DNA from: PWPR01 sp964497955
Lineage (GTDB): Bacteria; Bacillota; UBA994; PWPR01
Reading direction: 5' to 3'
Assembly (NCBI GenBank): GCA_964497955.1
Contig: CAZCFQ010000125.1
Span: 1 to 6,420, forward strand
DNA: 6,420 bases
In this document: positions 5,920-6,420 of the stretch, in pieces
Layout: each line of letters begins with the position of its first letter
How positions within the stretch are numbered: the stretch's first letter is position 1
The notes under the pieces: model-generated
Database searches by the model: none
Told to the model about the DNA's origin: nothing
Seen by the model: the letters and a program-made list of their open reading frames with translations, nothing else
Program-made: the position numbers and the translations under genes

Positions 5920-6420
5920 TTACTCAGATAAAAGATAACTCTTAAGAAGTTTATAAGTGTTTTCTAAACCATTTTTGTGTGTTCTTTCCCAAGCATGAGA
6001 AGCATGCACGCCCGGACCTATAAGTGCATGTTTAATGTTAGTACCAGCTCTTAGTGCAGCTGATGCATCTGATCCATAATGAGGGAATATATCAACACAG
6101 TAATCTACATCATTTTCTTTTGCTAGTTTAATTAGCTTTTTCTTAAAATCATAGTCATACGGCCCACTTGAATCTTTAGCAGCTATAGTAACTTTTTGCT
6201 CACTTCCAGACAAACCACCACCGACACAACCCATATCTACAGCTAAGAATTCAACAGTTTTTTCTGGAGTGCCATAAGAAGCACCATGACCAACTTCTTC
6301 ATAGTTTGTAATAAAAATATTAGTAGTATATGGTAAAGTAGTTTTGCTATCCAAAATATCTTTTATAACACCTAAAACTACTGCTACACTAGCTTTATCA
6401 TCTAAATGTCTCGATTTTAT
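5920..6420 (-). CDS. M42 family metallo-aminopeptidase, N-terminal half beyond window
   Basis: The visible C-terminal 166 residues run in an open frame to the right edge; M42 enzymes are about 340-360 residues, so about half is missing. The cytoplasmic family uses two metal ions to remove N-terminal residues from peptides. Catalytic elements seen, numbered from the window edge, are RHLDDKA (4-10, bridging metal aspartate), TNYEEVGHGA (38-47, general-base and metal-binding glutamates), AVDMGCVG (60-67, metal-binding aspartate), PHYGSDASAALRAG (113-126) and ASHAWERTH (140-148, metal-binding histidine). All ligands expected in this half are present, so the enzyme looks active. SSGPYDYDF (84-92) and the ERTH end recall the M42 subgroup that includes trio_M42-type hydrolases, but subfamily and substrate cannot be fixed. 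Both the internal TTG at 6354 and the window edge lie inside the protein; the true start is further right. It is convergent with secDF and shares the hairpin terminator. Confidence 0.92.
   Translation of the reverse strand: MKSRHLDDKASVAVVLGVIKDILDSKTTLPYTTNIFITNYEEVGHGASYGTPEKTVEFLAVDMGCVGGGLSGSEQKVTIAAKDSSGPYDYDFKKKLIKLAKENDVDYCVDIFPHYGSDASAALRAGTNIKHALIGPGVHASHAWERTHKNGLENTYKLLKSYLLSE

Noticed and set aside
6352..6354. TTG at 6354 as the start of the M42 peptidase gene
   Set aside because: The frame continues to the window edge with the essential RHLDDKA metal-ligand motif, so the TTG is an internal leucine codon.

Overview
The window is AT-rich chromosomal DNA with strong AGGAGG-type ribosome binding sites, frequent GTG/TTG starts and sigma-A-like promoters. 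The families present (UPF0182 membrane protein, stand-alone SpoIIE-type phosphatase, unfused SecD and SecF, M42 peptidase) fit a low-GC Gram-positive anaerobe of the class Clostridia. The species cannot be named from the sequence. Codon use looks similar throughout, and nothing suggests a mobile island: no insertion sequence, integrase, tRNA, rRNA or CRISPR array is visible.

Layout from left to right. Positions 1-1822 (minus strand) hold the first 607 codons of a large UPF0182 (COG1615) membrane protein whose C-terminal part lies outside the window. An 84-base divergent intergenic region follows, with an extended -10 promoter for UPF0182. Positions 1907-3666 (plus) hold three overlapping genes: a small SpoIIE/PP2C-type phosphatase, a 130-residue P-loop protein, and an HD-domain phosphohydrolase. 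The overlaps of 11 and 29 bases imply one transcript and probable translational coupling. Positions 3671-3700 carry a near-consensus promoter (TTGACA, 18 bases, TATAAT) for secD and secF (3733-5846), the accessory proton-driven subunits of the Sec protein export channel. A perfect 15-bp hairpin at 5852-5890, flanked by A and T runs, separates secF from a convergent M42 metallopeptidase gene (5920 to beyond the right edge, minus strand; C-terminal 166 residues visible).

SecDF and the M42 peptidase are ordinary housekeeping genes. The part least explained by known biology is the phosphatase / P-loop / HD triplet. It has the catalytic residues of a protein phosphatase, a possible small-molecule kinase and a metal-dependent phosphohydrolase, which suggests an uncharacterised phosphate-based signalling or metabolite-handling module. 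No terminator separates it from secDF, so read-through into the export genes is possible. The role is inferred, not shown by the sequence.
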